Shown here piece after piece: positions 1-7,497 of a stretch of 64,000 nucleotides of DNA. How positions within the stretch are numbered: the stretch's first letter is position 1; each line of letters begins with the position of its first letter. The translations under genes were made by a program, and so were the position numbers. This stretch comes from Sphingomonas sp. ERG5 (GTDB taxonomy: Bacteria > Pseudomonadota > Alphaproteobacteria > Sphingomonadales > Sphingomonadaceae), in assembly GCF_000803065.1 (NCBI RefSeq), contig NZ_JSXI01000063.1, forward strand, positions 124,001 to 188,000. The letters run 5' to 3'. The notes under the pieces were generated by a model, which did not search any database, was not told the DNA's origin, and saw nothing but the letters and a program-made list of their open reading frames with translations.

Positions 1-122
1 GCATGAATCGTCGCGATGCCCTCCGCCCGGTCGGCCGGGCCGTACATGCCCGACATGCCCATGCAGCCGAGCCCGATCGCTGCCGTCGCCGGACCGGTGT
101 TACCTAGATTGCGCTGTTCCAT
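1..122 (-). CDS. Aldo/keto reductase, N-terminal fragment (cut by window edge)
   Basis: Only the first 40 or so residues lie in the window; the gene runs off the left edge. Read on the minus strand it begins MEQRNLGNTGPATAAIGLGC, followed by MGMSGMYGPAD, the first beta-strand and loop of the NADPH-dependent aldo/keto reductase barrel (AKR11/13-like proteins share the GLGCMGMS pattern). A GAGGAGA ribosome-binding site lies just upstream of the ATG. It is divergent from the LysR gene starting at 219, a usual regulator-target layout, so the LysR protein may control it. Substrate cannot be inferred. Confidence 0.8.
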   Translation of the reverse strand, partial: MEQRNLGNTGPATAAIGLGCMGMSGMYGPADRAEGIATIH

Positions 123-218
123 GATCTGTCTCCTCAAAATCTCTTGACCCTTTATATCGCCCCACCGATCGTGCGATAAGCCGATGTTATTGGAACGGCC
201 CGTGCGGAAAGTCGGACA

Positions 219-1112
219 ATGACCACACCCAATCTCGACGATATCCGGCTCTTCGCGAGCGTCGCGGAGGCCGGCGGCTTTCGCACCGCCGCGCAGCGCC
301 GCAACGTCTCCGCCTCATCGCTCAGCGATGCGGTGCGGCGGCTGGAGGGTGATCTCGGCGTGCGCCTGCTCAACCGCACCACGCGCAGCGTGACGCCGAC
401 CGAGGCGGGGCAGCGCCTGCTCGAACGCCTGCGCCCGGCGCTGGCCGAAATCAGCGATGCGCTCGACGGCCTGGCAATACAGGACGGCCAGCCGAGCGGC
501 ACGCTGCGGCTCAATGTGCCGACGGTCGTCGCGCATTACATCCTGCCGCCGATCGTCGCGCGCTTCCTCGCCGCGCATCCCGGCATCCGCATGGAGATCA
601 TCGCCGAGGACACGTTTCTCGACGTGCTGGCGCATGGTTTCGACGCCGGCATCCGGTATGAGGAGAGCATCGCCAGGGACATGATCGCGATCCCGATCGG
701 CCCGAAACATCAGCGCTTCGCCGTCGCCGGATCGCCCGCCTATCTCGCCGCGCACGGCGTGCCGAAACATCCCCGCGACCTCGCCGATCATGCCCGGATC
801 GGCCATCGCTTCGCCAGCGGCCATCTCGCGCTGTGGGATTTCGAACGTGGCGGCAAACGCTTCCGCATCACACCCGAGGGGCCGCTGATCTCCTCGTCGC
901 CAGCGATCGGCATGGCTGCGGCACTGGCCGGGCTCGGCCTGATCGCCGGCTTCGCGGACTTTCTCCAGCCCCAGATCGAGCGCGGCGCGCTGCTCGAGGT
1001 GCTGAGCGACTGGCAGGAGGATTTCCCCGGCCCCTCGCTTTACTATCACAGCCGCCGCCACATGCCCGCGCCGCTACGGGCGTTCATTGATTTCGTGAAG
1101 GCGGGTGGATGA
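219..1112 (+). CDS. LysR-family transcriptional regulator
   Basis: A 297-residue protein, the normal size for the family. Residues 5-62 form the winged helix-turn-helix (DDIRLFASVAEAGGF, then SSLSDAVRRLEGDLGVRLLN), followed by a linker and a type 2 periplasmic-binding-like effector domain from about residue 90 to 295. The subfamily resembles regulators that sit next to aldo/keto reductases or oxidoreductases and usually activate them. The aldo/keto reductase fragment is divergently oriented, with a roughly 96-base shared promoter region at 123-218. The inducer is unknown. No strong Shine-Dalgarno is visible before this ATG, but the start matches the usual N-terminus of the HTH domain. Confidence 0.93.
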   Translation: MTTPNLDDIRLFASVAEAGGFRTAAQRRNVSASSLSDAVRRLEGDLGVRLLNRTTRSVTPTEAGQRLLERLRPALAEISDALDGLAIQDGQPSGTLRLNVPTVVAHYILPPIVARFLAAHPGIRMEIIAEDTFLDVLAHGFDAGIRYEESIARDMIAIPIGPKHQRFAVAGSPAYLAAHGVPKHPRDLADHARIGHRFASGHLALWDFERGGKRFRITPEGPLISSSPAIGMAAALAGLGLIAGFADFLQPQIERGALLEVLSDWQEDFPGPSLYYHSRRHMPAPLRAFIDFVKAGG

Positions 1113-1133
1113 GTGGGCGGTTGCCGCTCTTTT
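1111..1133. terminator. Weak terminator-like hairpin between convergent genes
   Basis: GAGTGG and CCGCTC pair (one G-T wobble) around a 7-base loop and are followed by TTTT. The hairpin overlaps the lysR stop codon and lies between two convergent genes. The stem is short, so the call is tentative. Confidence 0.35.
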
Positions 1134-1545
1134 AAAGAAAGCTGATGACCGGCGAGCCAAAGCTCGTGTGCAAGGGACCATGCTGGGCTGCCGAACGCAA
1201 ATCTGACGGGAGTTCTTCAAGCCGCAGCGTGACGGACGGCCGCGCGACCAACTCATAGGCGTTGAGGCATTGGGATGTCGGCCGGTGAATATCGGTCCAG
1301 TCGTAAACGAACAGGCCTTTTTCGCTCAATGCCCTGCAACTGGCGGGATCGGGTACATCGACCAGCAGGATCGCGTCCGCGATATGCGGCAGGCCCAACA
1401 TCCAGCTTTCCAGATCCGGCAACTCTTCGAACGCCGCGAGCAGCGCATCGGGCATTGGCCCGCTACCCGCCGTGATCATGGCAGCGAGTTGGCCGTCTGG
1501 ATCACTGGCCAGCCAGACGAAATCGATATGGTGGGGATAGTCCAT
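1132..1545 (-). CDS. Conserved-looking hypothetical protein, 137 aa
   Basis: A soluble, slightly acidic 137-residue protein with no signal peptide and no membrane segment, starting MDYPHHIDFVWLASDPDG. The alternation of hydrophobic and charged residues and a DWTDIH stretch in the middle suggest a small alpha/beta domain. I do not recognise the family. Codon use is like the neighbours (GC-rich third positions), which supports a real gene rather than a shadow of an opposite-strand frame. It is convergent with the LysR gene and divergent from the dehalogenase-like gene at 1607. No clear Shine-Dalgarno precedes the ATG. Confidence 0.6.
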   Translation of the reverse strand: MDYPHHIDFVWLASDPDGQLAAMITAGSGPMPDALLAAFEELPDLESWMLGLPHIADAILLVDVPDPASCRALSEKGLFVYDWTDIHRPTSQCLNAYELVARPSVTLRLEELPSDLRSAAQHGPLHTSFGSPVISFL

Positions 1546-1606
1546 TCGGCATCGCTAAAGGGCTCGACGTCCGTCTACCATAGCGGATAGCCATCTGGAG
1601 AGTCGC

Positions 1607-2320
1607 ATGCCCACCCCCACCGCTCTCGCCTTCGACGTGTTCGGCACGGTGGTCGACTGGCGCACCGGCATCGCGCGCGCGGCCGACGCCTTCTTCGCCA
1701 CGCTCGGGCATGAAATCGACGGCGCGCAGTTCGCCGACCAGTGGCGCGGCCTCTATCAGCCGGCGATGGAGGAATGCCGCAGCGGACGGCGGCCCTATAC
1801 CCGGCTCGACATCCTCAATCGCGAGACGCTCGAGGCGCTGCTGGCCCGCCACGACATCGACCCGGCGGGCATCGACGACGTCGCGCTCGACGCGTTCGCC
1901 AAGGCCTGGCGCCGGCTCGATCCCTGGCCCGACGCGGTCGCGGGCCTGACGCGGCTGAAGGCCGGCTTCGCGATCGTCACTTTGTCCAACGGCAACACCG
2001 CGCTCACGCTGGAAATGTCGCGCCGGGCGCATCTGCCCTGGGACACGATCCTCGGCGCCGAATCGACCGGTCACTACAAGCCGCTGCCCCAGGCCTATCT
2101 CGGCACCGCCGACATCCTTGGCATCGCACCGGGCGCGCTGTGCCTGGTCGCCGCGCACCATAGCGACCTCGCCGCCGCGCGCGCCTGCGGCCTGATGACG
2201 GCCTATGTCCATCGCCCGATGGAATATGGCGGCCGAATCGCGCCCGACGCGCATCTGGCGCAGGACTGGGACTATCGCGCCGACAGCTTCACCGCGCTCG
2301 CCGACGTCCTGGAACGATAG
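1607..2320 (+). CDS. Haloacid dehalogenase type II-like HAD hydrolase
   Basis: A 237-residue HAD-superfamily enzyme. Motif I is DVFGTVVDW near residue 10, with the nucleophilic aspartate first. Motif II is TLSNGN at about residue 125, the motif III lysine is in YKPLPQAY at about residue 160, and the last motif is VAAHHSDLAAA near residue 185. This arrangement is that of (S)-2-haloacid dehalogenases, which hydrolyse 2-haloalkanoates through an aspartyl ester. The family's usual VAAH-N-DL has histidine in place of asparagine here, so true dehalogenase activity is uncertain. GGAGAG lies just upstream of the ATG. The gene stands alone and is followed by a terminator at 2361. Confidence 0.88.
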   Translation: MPTPTALAFDVFGTVVDWRTGIARAADAFFATLGHEIDGAQFADQWRGLYQPAMEECRSGRRPYTRLDILNRETLEALLARHDIDPAGIDDVALDAFAKAWRRLDPWPDAVAGLTRLKAGFAIVTLSNGNTALTLEMSRRAHLPWDTILGAESTGHYKPLPQAYLGTADILGIAPGALCLVAAHHSDLAAARACGLMTAYVHRPMEYGGRIAPDAHLAQDWDYRADSFTALADVLER

Positions 2321-2360
2321 CGCCGACTACCAATCTGGAGCACTTTTCGCGATCTGAATC

Positions 2361-2386
2361 ACCGCCGGATTCCGCTGCGGTTTTTT
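2361..2386 (+). terminator. Rho-independent terminator of the HAD hydrolase gene
   Basis: ACCGC-CGG pairs with CCG-CT-GCGGT (a two-base bulge) around an ATT loop and is followed by six T residues, 41 bases after the upstream stop codon. Confidence 0.6.
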
Positions 2387-2780
2387 CGCGAATTTTTTCT
2401 CTGTTCCGTATTCGTCCTCTTGCCTTTCGGCAAAGCCAGCTTTGACCACGCGTCGCTACGGTGCGACGGTTCGCCGCCGCTATGAACCGACTCAAAATAG
2501 CGACGAACCGAGTCTCTAATTTGTCATTTACCGTCTTGCCACCTGACCAGAATGGGCACAATCTGTAGGGGTTGAGTTCGGGGGCGAACCCAAGAGCTGG
2601 TAGAACATCAGTCGCAACACCATATTGCGAGCTTACCCGCACGCGCCATCACGGTGGCGCGAGGGGCAAGATTTGTTCTCCCTGGGTCGCCCGAAAATGG
2701 TAGCTTGGGGGTTCGCCCCCGATTCGAACGGAGCGGGAACACCGATCCGGTAAACATGATTTGATCAAGGGCGGCATTCG
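2387..2780 (+). promoter_or_regulatory. Long hairpin-rich upstream region of nrdA
   Basis: This 394-base gene-free stretch holds three stable hairpins facing nrdA. GTTCG/CGAAC is at 2576-2589, a perfect 7-bp CGCGCCA/TGGCGCG stem at 2642-2661, and GGGGG-TTCG-CCCCC with a stable UUCG tetraloop at 2707-2720, 60 bases before the start codon. Two loosely NrdR-box-like sequences (CACAATCTGTAGGGG at about 2548 and ACACCATATTGCGAG at about 2617) can be picked out, but neither matches well. A promoter is certainly needed here; whether the hairpins form part of a structured 5' leader is inference. Confidence 0.45.
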
Positions 2781-4790
2781 ATGGATTTCAGAGACGGTCA
2801 GGAAGCGAGCGTAAACATGGCAACCGACGCGATGGAAGCGACCACGGGCACCACCACCGAGGCGTCCGTTCGCAACAAGGGCCCGGAAAACAAGAGCCCT
2901 GACGACAAGGGCCTCGACGACAAGGGCCCCGACGACAAGGGCAAGGGCACCGCCAAGCGCAAGCTCGACGCACGCGGCGATTCGAAGGAAGTGAAGCCGC
3001 AGCTCTATCCGGTCGATGTTGATCATTCGCGCGACGCCTTGCTCACCGATTTCGGCAAGGACACGCTGACCGACCGCTATCTGCTGCCGGGCGAGCGCTA
3101 CCAGGATCTGTTCGTCCGCGTCGCCTCCGCTTATGCCGATGACGCCGCGCATGCGCAGCGCCTGTACGACGCGATCTCGCAGCTGTGGTTCATGCCTGCG
3201 ACCCCCGTATTGTCGAACGGCGGCACCGGCCGCGGCCTGCCGATCAGCTGCTATCTCAACTCGGTGCCCGACAGCCTCAATGGCATTGTCGACACCTGGA
3301 ACGAGAATGTCTGGCTCGCCTCGCGCGGCGGCGGCATCGGCACCTATTGGGGCAATGTGCGCGGCATCGGTGAGCCGGTCGGGCTGAACGGCAAGACCAG
3401 CGGCATCATTCCGTTCGTGCGCGTGATGGATTCGCTGACCCTCGCGATCAGCCAGGGTTCGCTGCGTCGCGGCTCGGCCGCCTGCTATCTCGACGTCAGC
3501 CACCCGGAGATCGAGGAGTTCCTCGAAATCCGCAAGCCGTCGGGCGATTTCAACCGCAAGGCTTTGAACCTGCACCATGGCGTGCTGATCACCGACGAAT
3601 TCATGGAAGCGGTGCGCGACGGCAAGGAATGGACCCTGCGCAGCCCGAAGGATCAGTCGGAGCGCGGCAAGGTCGATGCGCGCAGCCTGTTCCAGAAGCT
3701 GGTCGAGACCCGCCTCGCCACCGGTGAGCCGTACATCGTCTTCTCCGACCATGTGAACAAGGCGATGCCCAAGCATCACCGCGACCTCGGCCTGAAGGTC
3801 TCGACCTCGAACCTGTGCTCGGAAATCACCTTGCCGACCGGCAAGGACCATCTCGGCAATGACCGCACCGCGGTCTGCTGCCTGTCCTCGCTCAACCTCG
3901 AAACCTGGGACCAGTGGAAGGACCAGAAGGGCTTTATCGAGGACGTCATGCGCTTCCTCGACAATGTGCTGCAGGACTATATCGACCGCGCCGAACCCGG
4001 CATGGAACGCGCCGCTTACTCGGCGATGCGCGAACGGTCGGTCGGCCTCGGCGTGATGGGCTATCACAGCTTCCTCCAGGCGCGCGGCCTCGCCTTCGAA
4101 GGCGCGATGGCCAAGTCGTGGAACCTGAAGATGTTCAAGCACATCAAGGCGCAGGTCGACGAAGCCTCGATGCAACTCGCGGTCGAACGCGGCCCCTGCC
4201 CCGACGCCGCCGACCAGGGCGCGATGGAGCGCTTCAGCTGCAAGATGGCGATCGCGCCGACCGCGTCGATCAGCATCATCTGCGGCGGCACCAGCGCCTG
4301 CATCGAGCCGATCCCGGCCAATATCTACACCCACAAGACGCTGTCGGGCAGCTTCTCGATCAAGAACCCGTATCTCGAAAAGCTGCTGATCGAGAAATCG
4401 AAGAACAGCGACGCGGTGTGGAACTCGATCCTGGAGCAGGGCGGCAGCGTCCAGCATCTCGACTTCCTCAGCACCGAGGAAAAGGATTGCTACAAGACCA
4501 GCTTCGAAATCGACCAGCGCTGGCTGATCGAGCTCGCCGCCGATCGCACGCCCTATATCGACCAGTCGCAGTCGCTGAACCTGTTCATCCCGGCCGATGT
4601 GGAGAAATGGGACCTGCTGATGCTCCACTTCCGCGCCTGGGAGCTGGGCATCAAGTCGCTCTATTATCTCCGCTCCAAGTCGATCCAGCGCGCCGGTTTC
4701 GCCGGTGGGGTGGAAGCCGACAACACGATCGACCTGCGCGAAATCCAGGTTGAATCGAAGGATTATGATGAGTGCCTCGCCTGCCAGTGA
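2781..4790 (+). CDS. nrdA: Class Ia ribonucleoside-diphosphate reductase, large subunit
   Basis: The R1 catalytic subunit, 669 residues, reduces ribonucleoside diphosphates for DNA synthesis together with NrdB at 6347. Visible active-site elements are the redox cysteine in GLPISCYLN, the NLCSE loop carrying the radical cysteine and the Asn/Glu pair, the second redox cysteine in TAVCCLSSLN, the tandem tyrosines of the radical path in SLYYLRS, and a C-terminal tail DECLACQ that shuttles electrons from thioredoxin. There is no N-terminal ATP-cone, so overall dATP activity regulation through that domain is absent. Residues 30-55 are a lysine/aspartate-rich repeat not typical of the enzyme. AAGGGCGG lies 7 bases before the chosen ATG. 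Confidence 0.97.
   Translation: MDFRDGQEASVNMATDAMEATTGTTTEASVRNKGPENKSPDDKGLDDKGPDDKGKGTAKRKLDARGDSKEVKPQLYPVDVDHSRDALLTDFGKDTLTDRYLLPGERYQDLFVRVASAYADDAAHAQRLYDAISQLWFMPATPVLSNGGTGRGLPISCYLNSVPDSLNGIVDTWNENVWLASRGGGIGTYWGNVRGIGEPVGLNGKTSGIIPFVRVMDSLTLAISQGSLRRGSAACYLDVSHPEIEEFLEIRKPSGDFNRKALNLHHGVLITDEFMEAVRDGKEWTLRSPKDQSERGKVDARSLFQKLVETRLATGEPYIVFSDHVNKAMPKHHRDLGLKVSTSNLCSEITLPTGKDHLGNDRTAVCCLSSLNLETWDQWKDQKGFIEDVMRFLDNVLQDYIDRAEPGMERAAYSAMRERSVGLGVMGYHSFLQARGLAFEGAMAKSWNLKMFKHIKAQVDEASMQLAVERGPCPDAADQGAMERFSCKMAIAPTASISIICGGTSACIEPIPANIYTHKTLSGSFSIKNPYLEKLLIEKSKNSDAVWNSILEQGGSVQHLDFLSTEEKDCYKTSFEIDQRWLIELAADRTPYIDQSQSLNLFIPADVEKWDLLMLHFRAWELGIKSLYYLRSKSIQRAGFAGGVEADNTIDLREIQVESKDYDECLACQ
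2874..2942 (+). repeat. 15-bp tandem coding repeat in the nrdA N-terminus
   Basis: About 4.6 units of the pattern RACAAGRGCCYBGAM run in frame and encode NKGPE-NKSPD-DKGLD-DKGPD-DKG. The unit length is a multiple of three, so copy-number change keeps the frame. The repeat lies in the predicted disordered tail before the conserved R1 fold begins. Confidence 0.85.
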
Positions 4791-4822
4791 AGGCCGGCTG
4801 ACGCGCTAACGGGAATAGCGAC

Positions 4823-5233
4823 ATGGATCAGAAAACGGGCTGTACGCTGGTGGCGATCATCGCGGGCGCATTGCTGCTGGTGATCGCCCTGTTCGCCTAT
4901 CCGCAGTACCGCGTCTATTCGCAGCGGCTGGCCGGCGAAGCCGCGCTGGCGGAGGCGCAATCGTCGCGTCAGGTCGCGATCCTGGAAGCACGTGCCAAGA
5001 AGGAAAGCGCGATCGCGCTCGCCGAGGCGGAGGTGATCCGGGCGCGCGGCGCAGCGCAGGCCAATGCGATTCTGCAGAACAGCCTGGGTGGTCCGGAAGG
5101 CTATCTGCGCTACCTGCAGATCCAGGCGCTGGAATCGAGCCACGCATCGCTGATCTATGTGCCGACCGAGGGCGGCTTGCCCGTCACTGAATCCCGCCGC
5201 CTTGCGACGAACGCGCCCGACGCGGGCCGGTGA
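4823..5233 (+). CDS. Small membrane-anchored protein resembling the tail of an SPFH/band-7 protein
   Basis: A 136-residue protein with one N-terminal membrane helix (TLVAIIAGALLLVIALFAY, residues 8-26). An alanine/glutamate-rich coiled coil follows (residues 35-80), then a segment with GGPEGYLRYLQIQALE. This coiled-coil plus LGG.EGYLRY pattern matches the C-terminal part of HflC/prohibitin-type proteins, but the SPFH domain itself is missing. Such short proteins are sometimes annotated as membrane protease subunits; the role is unknown. It follows nrdA by 32 bases and may share its transcript. The gene has normal codon use and an independent start, so it looks like a real small gene rather than a decayed HflC. 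Confidence 0.75.
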   Translation: MDQKTGCTLVAIIAGALLLVIALFAYPQYRVYSQRLAGEAALAEAQSSRQVAILEARAKKESAIALAEAEVIRARGAAQANAILQNSLGGPEGYLRYLQIQALESSHASLIYVPTEGGLPVTESRRLATNAPDAGR

Positions 5234-5325
5234 CCATCGCGGCACCCTTGCGCGCCACTGGGTTGGTTTCCGGATCCGAGGTTGGGGCGGCGATGCGTAT
5301 GCACATCACCGCCCCCGGCGCTGAT

Positions 5326-5568
5326 TCAGGCTTCTTCTTCGAAGCTCACCGCGACATCGGCATTGGCGCTCAGCCGCACCGTATCGTCCTCGACATCGGC
5401 GACCAGGCCGCCCGAGATGAAGTGATGATGCCCTTCATGGCTCCCCGCGCCGCTATCGGCCTTGGTCAGCTTGATCCGGTCGCCCTCGACCTTGTCGACG
5501 GTGCCGACATGCACGCCGTCGGCGCCGATGACGTCCATATGTTCCTTGACTGCGCTCAGATCGGCCAT
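5326..5568 (-). CDS. DUF2171 domain protein
   Basis: An 80-residue protein starting MADLSAVKEHMDVIGADG, with HVGTVDKVEGDRIKLTKAD and HHHFISGGLVADVEDDTV. This is the complete DUF2171 domain, a small PRC-barrel-like beta fold found widely in sphingomonads and other alphaproteobacteria. PRC-barrel-like folds are often linked to stress responses, but no biochemical function is known to me for this one. AAGGAGCGACGAGC gives a good ribosome-binding site before the ATG. It is the only minus-strand gene between nrdA and nrdB. Confidence 0.85.
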   Translation of the reverse strand: MADLSAVKEHMDVIGADGVHVGTVDKVEGDRIKLTKADSGAGSHEGHHHFISGGLVADVEDDTVRLSANADVAVSFEEEA

Positions 5569-5642
5569 GCTCGTCGCTCCTTGGTTATGGTTGCCGCGAT
5601 TGAACGCGTGCCGGCGCGAATGGATGCACGGGAGAGCCGGCC

Positions 5643-5954
5643 ATGCTGATCACCACACCGCGCCTGCGCCTGACCGTCGCACTCGCCCTTGTGGCGACGC
5701 TCACCGCCTGCGCGCACCAGATACCCGCCGCAGTCGCGCCCACCGCGCCCGGCTTCCTGCTTGGCCTGTGGCACGGCTTCATCTTCCCGGTCGCCTGGGT
5801 CCTGTCGCTCTTCATGCCCGACGTCGCGGTCTATGCCGTGCCCAATAATGGCGGCTGGTATGATTTCGGCTATTTCCTCGGCATCGTCGTGTTCGGCGTC
5901 GGCTCGCATCGCGGCTCGCGGCGGATCTATATCGATCGGCGCCGGTCGCGATGA
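5643..5954 (+). CDS. Small lipoprotein with one membrane-embedded segment
   Basis: A 103-residue protein with a type II signal peptide: a basic start, a hydrophobic core and a TACAH lipobox ending at the cysteine near residue 23. The mature part carries GFLLGLWHGFIFPVAWVLSL and an aromatic GGWYDFGYFLG segment, then a strongly basic tail. The GLWHGF..P pattern recurs in small bacterial envelope proteins of unknown function. Its stop codon overlaps the start of the next gene in an ATGA arrangement, so the three genes 5643-6336 form one translationally coupled unit. Confidence 0.75.
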   Translation: MLITTPRLRLTVALALVATLTACAHQIPAAVAPTAPGFLLGLWHGFIFPVAWVLSLFMPDVAVYAVPNNGGWYDFGYFLGIVVFGVGSHRGSRRIYIDRRRSR

Positions 5955-6151
5955 CGCTGCAGATCGCCATCATGTACGCGGTCGCGTTGGTCTTCGCCCT
6001 GGTCGGCGCGGGTCTGCTGCTCGCGCTGCTGCGGCCCGCCGGCCCGGCCAGAGTCTATGTCTTCCGCATGGTCGGGATCATGGCCGTGGCATTGGGCGTT
6101 GTTCTCGCGCTCTCCGCAACCGCGATGTGGCAGTGGGGCACGGAAGCATGA
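5951..6151 (+). CDS. Two-helix membrane protein, 66 aa
   Basis: A 66-residue protein with two predicted membrane helices: residues 4-27 (VALVFALVGAGLLLALL) and residues 39-58 (VGIMAVALGVVLALSATAMW). It overlaps the preceding lipoprotein gene and the following gene by ATGA at both ends, which argues for a genuine coupled gene. I recognise no family. A role in the envelope, together with its two coupled neighbours, is all the context allows. Confidence 0.65.
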   Translation: MTLQIAIMYAVALVFALVGAGLLLALLRPAGPARVYVFRMVGIMAVALGVVLALSATAMWQWGTEA

Positions 6152-6336
6152 CACCGCTCTGGCTCATTGCCGCCCTTTGCATCGGGTTGGGATTAGCGCC
6201 ACAATTGCTGACCCGCAGTGCGGCCGGTGATCGCCTGTTCGACGATCTGCCCTGGGCTGACAAGGCAGTCCGCATTGGCGCGATCGGCACATTTTGTATT
6301 CTCGTTTTCGTCTATTTCATGAACTCAAAAGCGTAA
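6148..6336 (+). CDS. Small membrane protein, 62 aa, coupled to its upstream neighbour
   Basis: This short gene begins MTPLWLIAALCIGLGLAPQ at the ATGA overlap with the preceding gene and ends just before nrdB. It has an N-terminal hydrophobic helix, a short polar loop with DLPWADKAVR, and a C-terminal helix (GAIGTFCILVFVYFM). Two helices in 62 residues, no recognisable family. The 10-base gap to the nrdB start suggests co-transcription with nrdB, so this little membrane operon may ride on ribonucleotide reductase expression. Confidence 0.6.
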   Translation: MTPLWLIAALCIGLGLAPQLLTRSAAGDRLFDDLPWADKAVRIGAIGTFCILVFVYFMNSKA

Positions 6337-6346
6337 GGACCCGTCC

Positions 6347-7411
6347 ATGTCCCTCACCGAAGCCCGCAAGCAGTACAAGCCATTCGAATATCCCTGGGCA
6401 TTCGATTTCTGGAAGCGCCAGCAGCAGATCCACTGGATGCCGGAGGAAGTGCCGCTCGGTGAGGATTGCCGCGACTGGGCGCAGAAGCTCAGCGACCATG
6501 AGCGCAATCTGCTGACGCAGATCTTCCGCTTCTTCACTCAGGCCGATGTCGAGGTGCAGGATTGCTACCATGAGAAATATGGCCGCATCTTCAAGCCGAC
6601 CGAGATCAAGATGATGCTCGCCGCCTTCTCCAATATGGAGACGGTGCATATCGCAGCGTACAGCCATCTGCTCGACACGATCGGCATGCCCGAAAGCGAA
6701 TATGGCGCCTTCCTCGAATACTCCGAGATGAAGGACAAGCACGACTATCTGCAGGGCTTCGGCGTCGATACCGATGAGGACATCGCCAAGACGCTCGCCA
6801 TGTTCGGCGGCTTCACCGAGGGGCTTCAGCTCTTCGCCAGCTTCGCCATGCTGATGAACTTCCCGCGCTTCAACAAGATGAAGGGCATGGGCCAGATCGT
6901 CACCTGGTCGATCCGCGACGAAAGCCTGCACTGCGAAGGCATCATCAAGCTGTTCCACACCTTTGTGAAGGAACGCGATTGCTACACCAAGGCGGTGAAG
7001 CAGGACATTCGCGACATGTGCCAGACGACGGTGCATCTCGAGGATAATTTCATCGATCTCGCCTTCGAAATGGGCCCGGTCAACGGCATGACCCCGAAGG
7101 AGATCAAGAAGTATATCCGCTACATCGCCGACTGGCGGCTGGGTCAGCTCGGCCTCAAGCCGATCTACATGGTCGACGACCATCCCCTGCCCTGGCTCGC
7201 CCCGATGCTGAATGGCGTCGAGCACGCCAATTTCTTCGAACAGCGCGCCACCGAATATTCCAAGGCCGCGACGCGCGGCAACTGGAACGAAGTGTGGGAC
7301 GGCTTCGACAAGCGTCAAAAGGCAAAGGCCGGGCCGGCGGCGAACGAGGATGCCAATGGTGGGGACGCCGGCGGGGATATGTTCTCGCAGGCTGGCGTGG
7401 CGGCGGAGTAA
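6347..7411 (+). CDS. nrdB: Class Ia ribonucleoside-diphosphate reductase, small subunit
   Basis: The R2 radical-generating subunit, 354 residues. Diiron ligands are visible in ADVEVQD, in NMETVHIAAYSH (Glu and His ligands, with the radical tyrosine four residues after the His), in GLQLF preceded by its glutamate, and in RDESLH. The presence of the tyrosine at the E. coli Y122 position marks it as tyrosyl-radical class Ia rather than the Mn/Fe class Ic type. The C-terminal residues past about 330 are a Gly/Ala-rich tail ending in the R1-binding peptide. It is separated from nrdA by about 1.5 kb, unlike the adjacent nrdAB order of many bacteria. Confidence 0.97.
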   Translation: MSLTEARKQYKPFEYPWAFDFWKRQQQIHWMPEEVPLGEDCRDWAQKLSDHERNLLTQIFRFFTQADVEVQDCYHEKYGRIFKPTEIKMMLAAFSNMETVHIAAYSHLLDTIGMPESEYGAFLEYSEMKDKHDYLQGFGVDTDEDIAKTLAMFGGFTEGLQLFASFAMLMNFPRFNKMKGMGQIVTWSIRDESLHCEGIIKLFHTFVKERDCYTKAVKQDIRDMCQTTVHLEDNFIDLAFEMGPVNGMTPKEIKKYIRYIADWRLGQLGLKPIYMVDDHPLPWLAPMLNGVEHANFFEQRATEYSKAATRGNWNEVWDGFDKRQKAKAGPAANEDANGGDAGGDMFSQAGVAAE

Positions 7412-7416
7412 AATCT

Positions 7417-7450
7417 TGCGCAGGAAGCGATTTCGGTCACTTCCTGCGCA
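7417..7450 (+). terminator. Terminator-like hairpin after nrdB
   Basis: TGCGCAGGAAG and CTTCCTGCGCA form a perfect 11-bp stem around a 12-base loop, starting 6 bases after the nrdB stop. There is no strong T tract after it. Confidence 0.5.
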
Positions 7451-7497
7451 TCATTAACGATGCCGAACAAGAACATAGGCACTTTCACAAAAGCGAT

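Noticed and set aside
2548..2632. NrdR boxes before nrdA
   Set aside because: The best matches deviate at several positions and are not spaced as tandem boxes usually are, so I do not call them as sites.
2716..2734. CCCCCGATTCGAACG resembling a tRNA T-arm reversed
   Set aside because: No acceptor, anticodon or D-arm can be built around it on either strand; it is one arm of a hairpin plus a chance motif.
2649..4628. Long open frame of 659 codons on the strand opposite nrdA
   Set aside because: It is a shadow frame: nrdA has every catalytic motif, while the antisense protein has no family pattern and its codons mirror those of nrdA. High GC often leaves such frames open.
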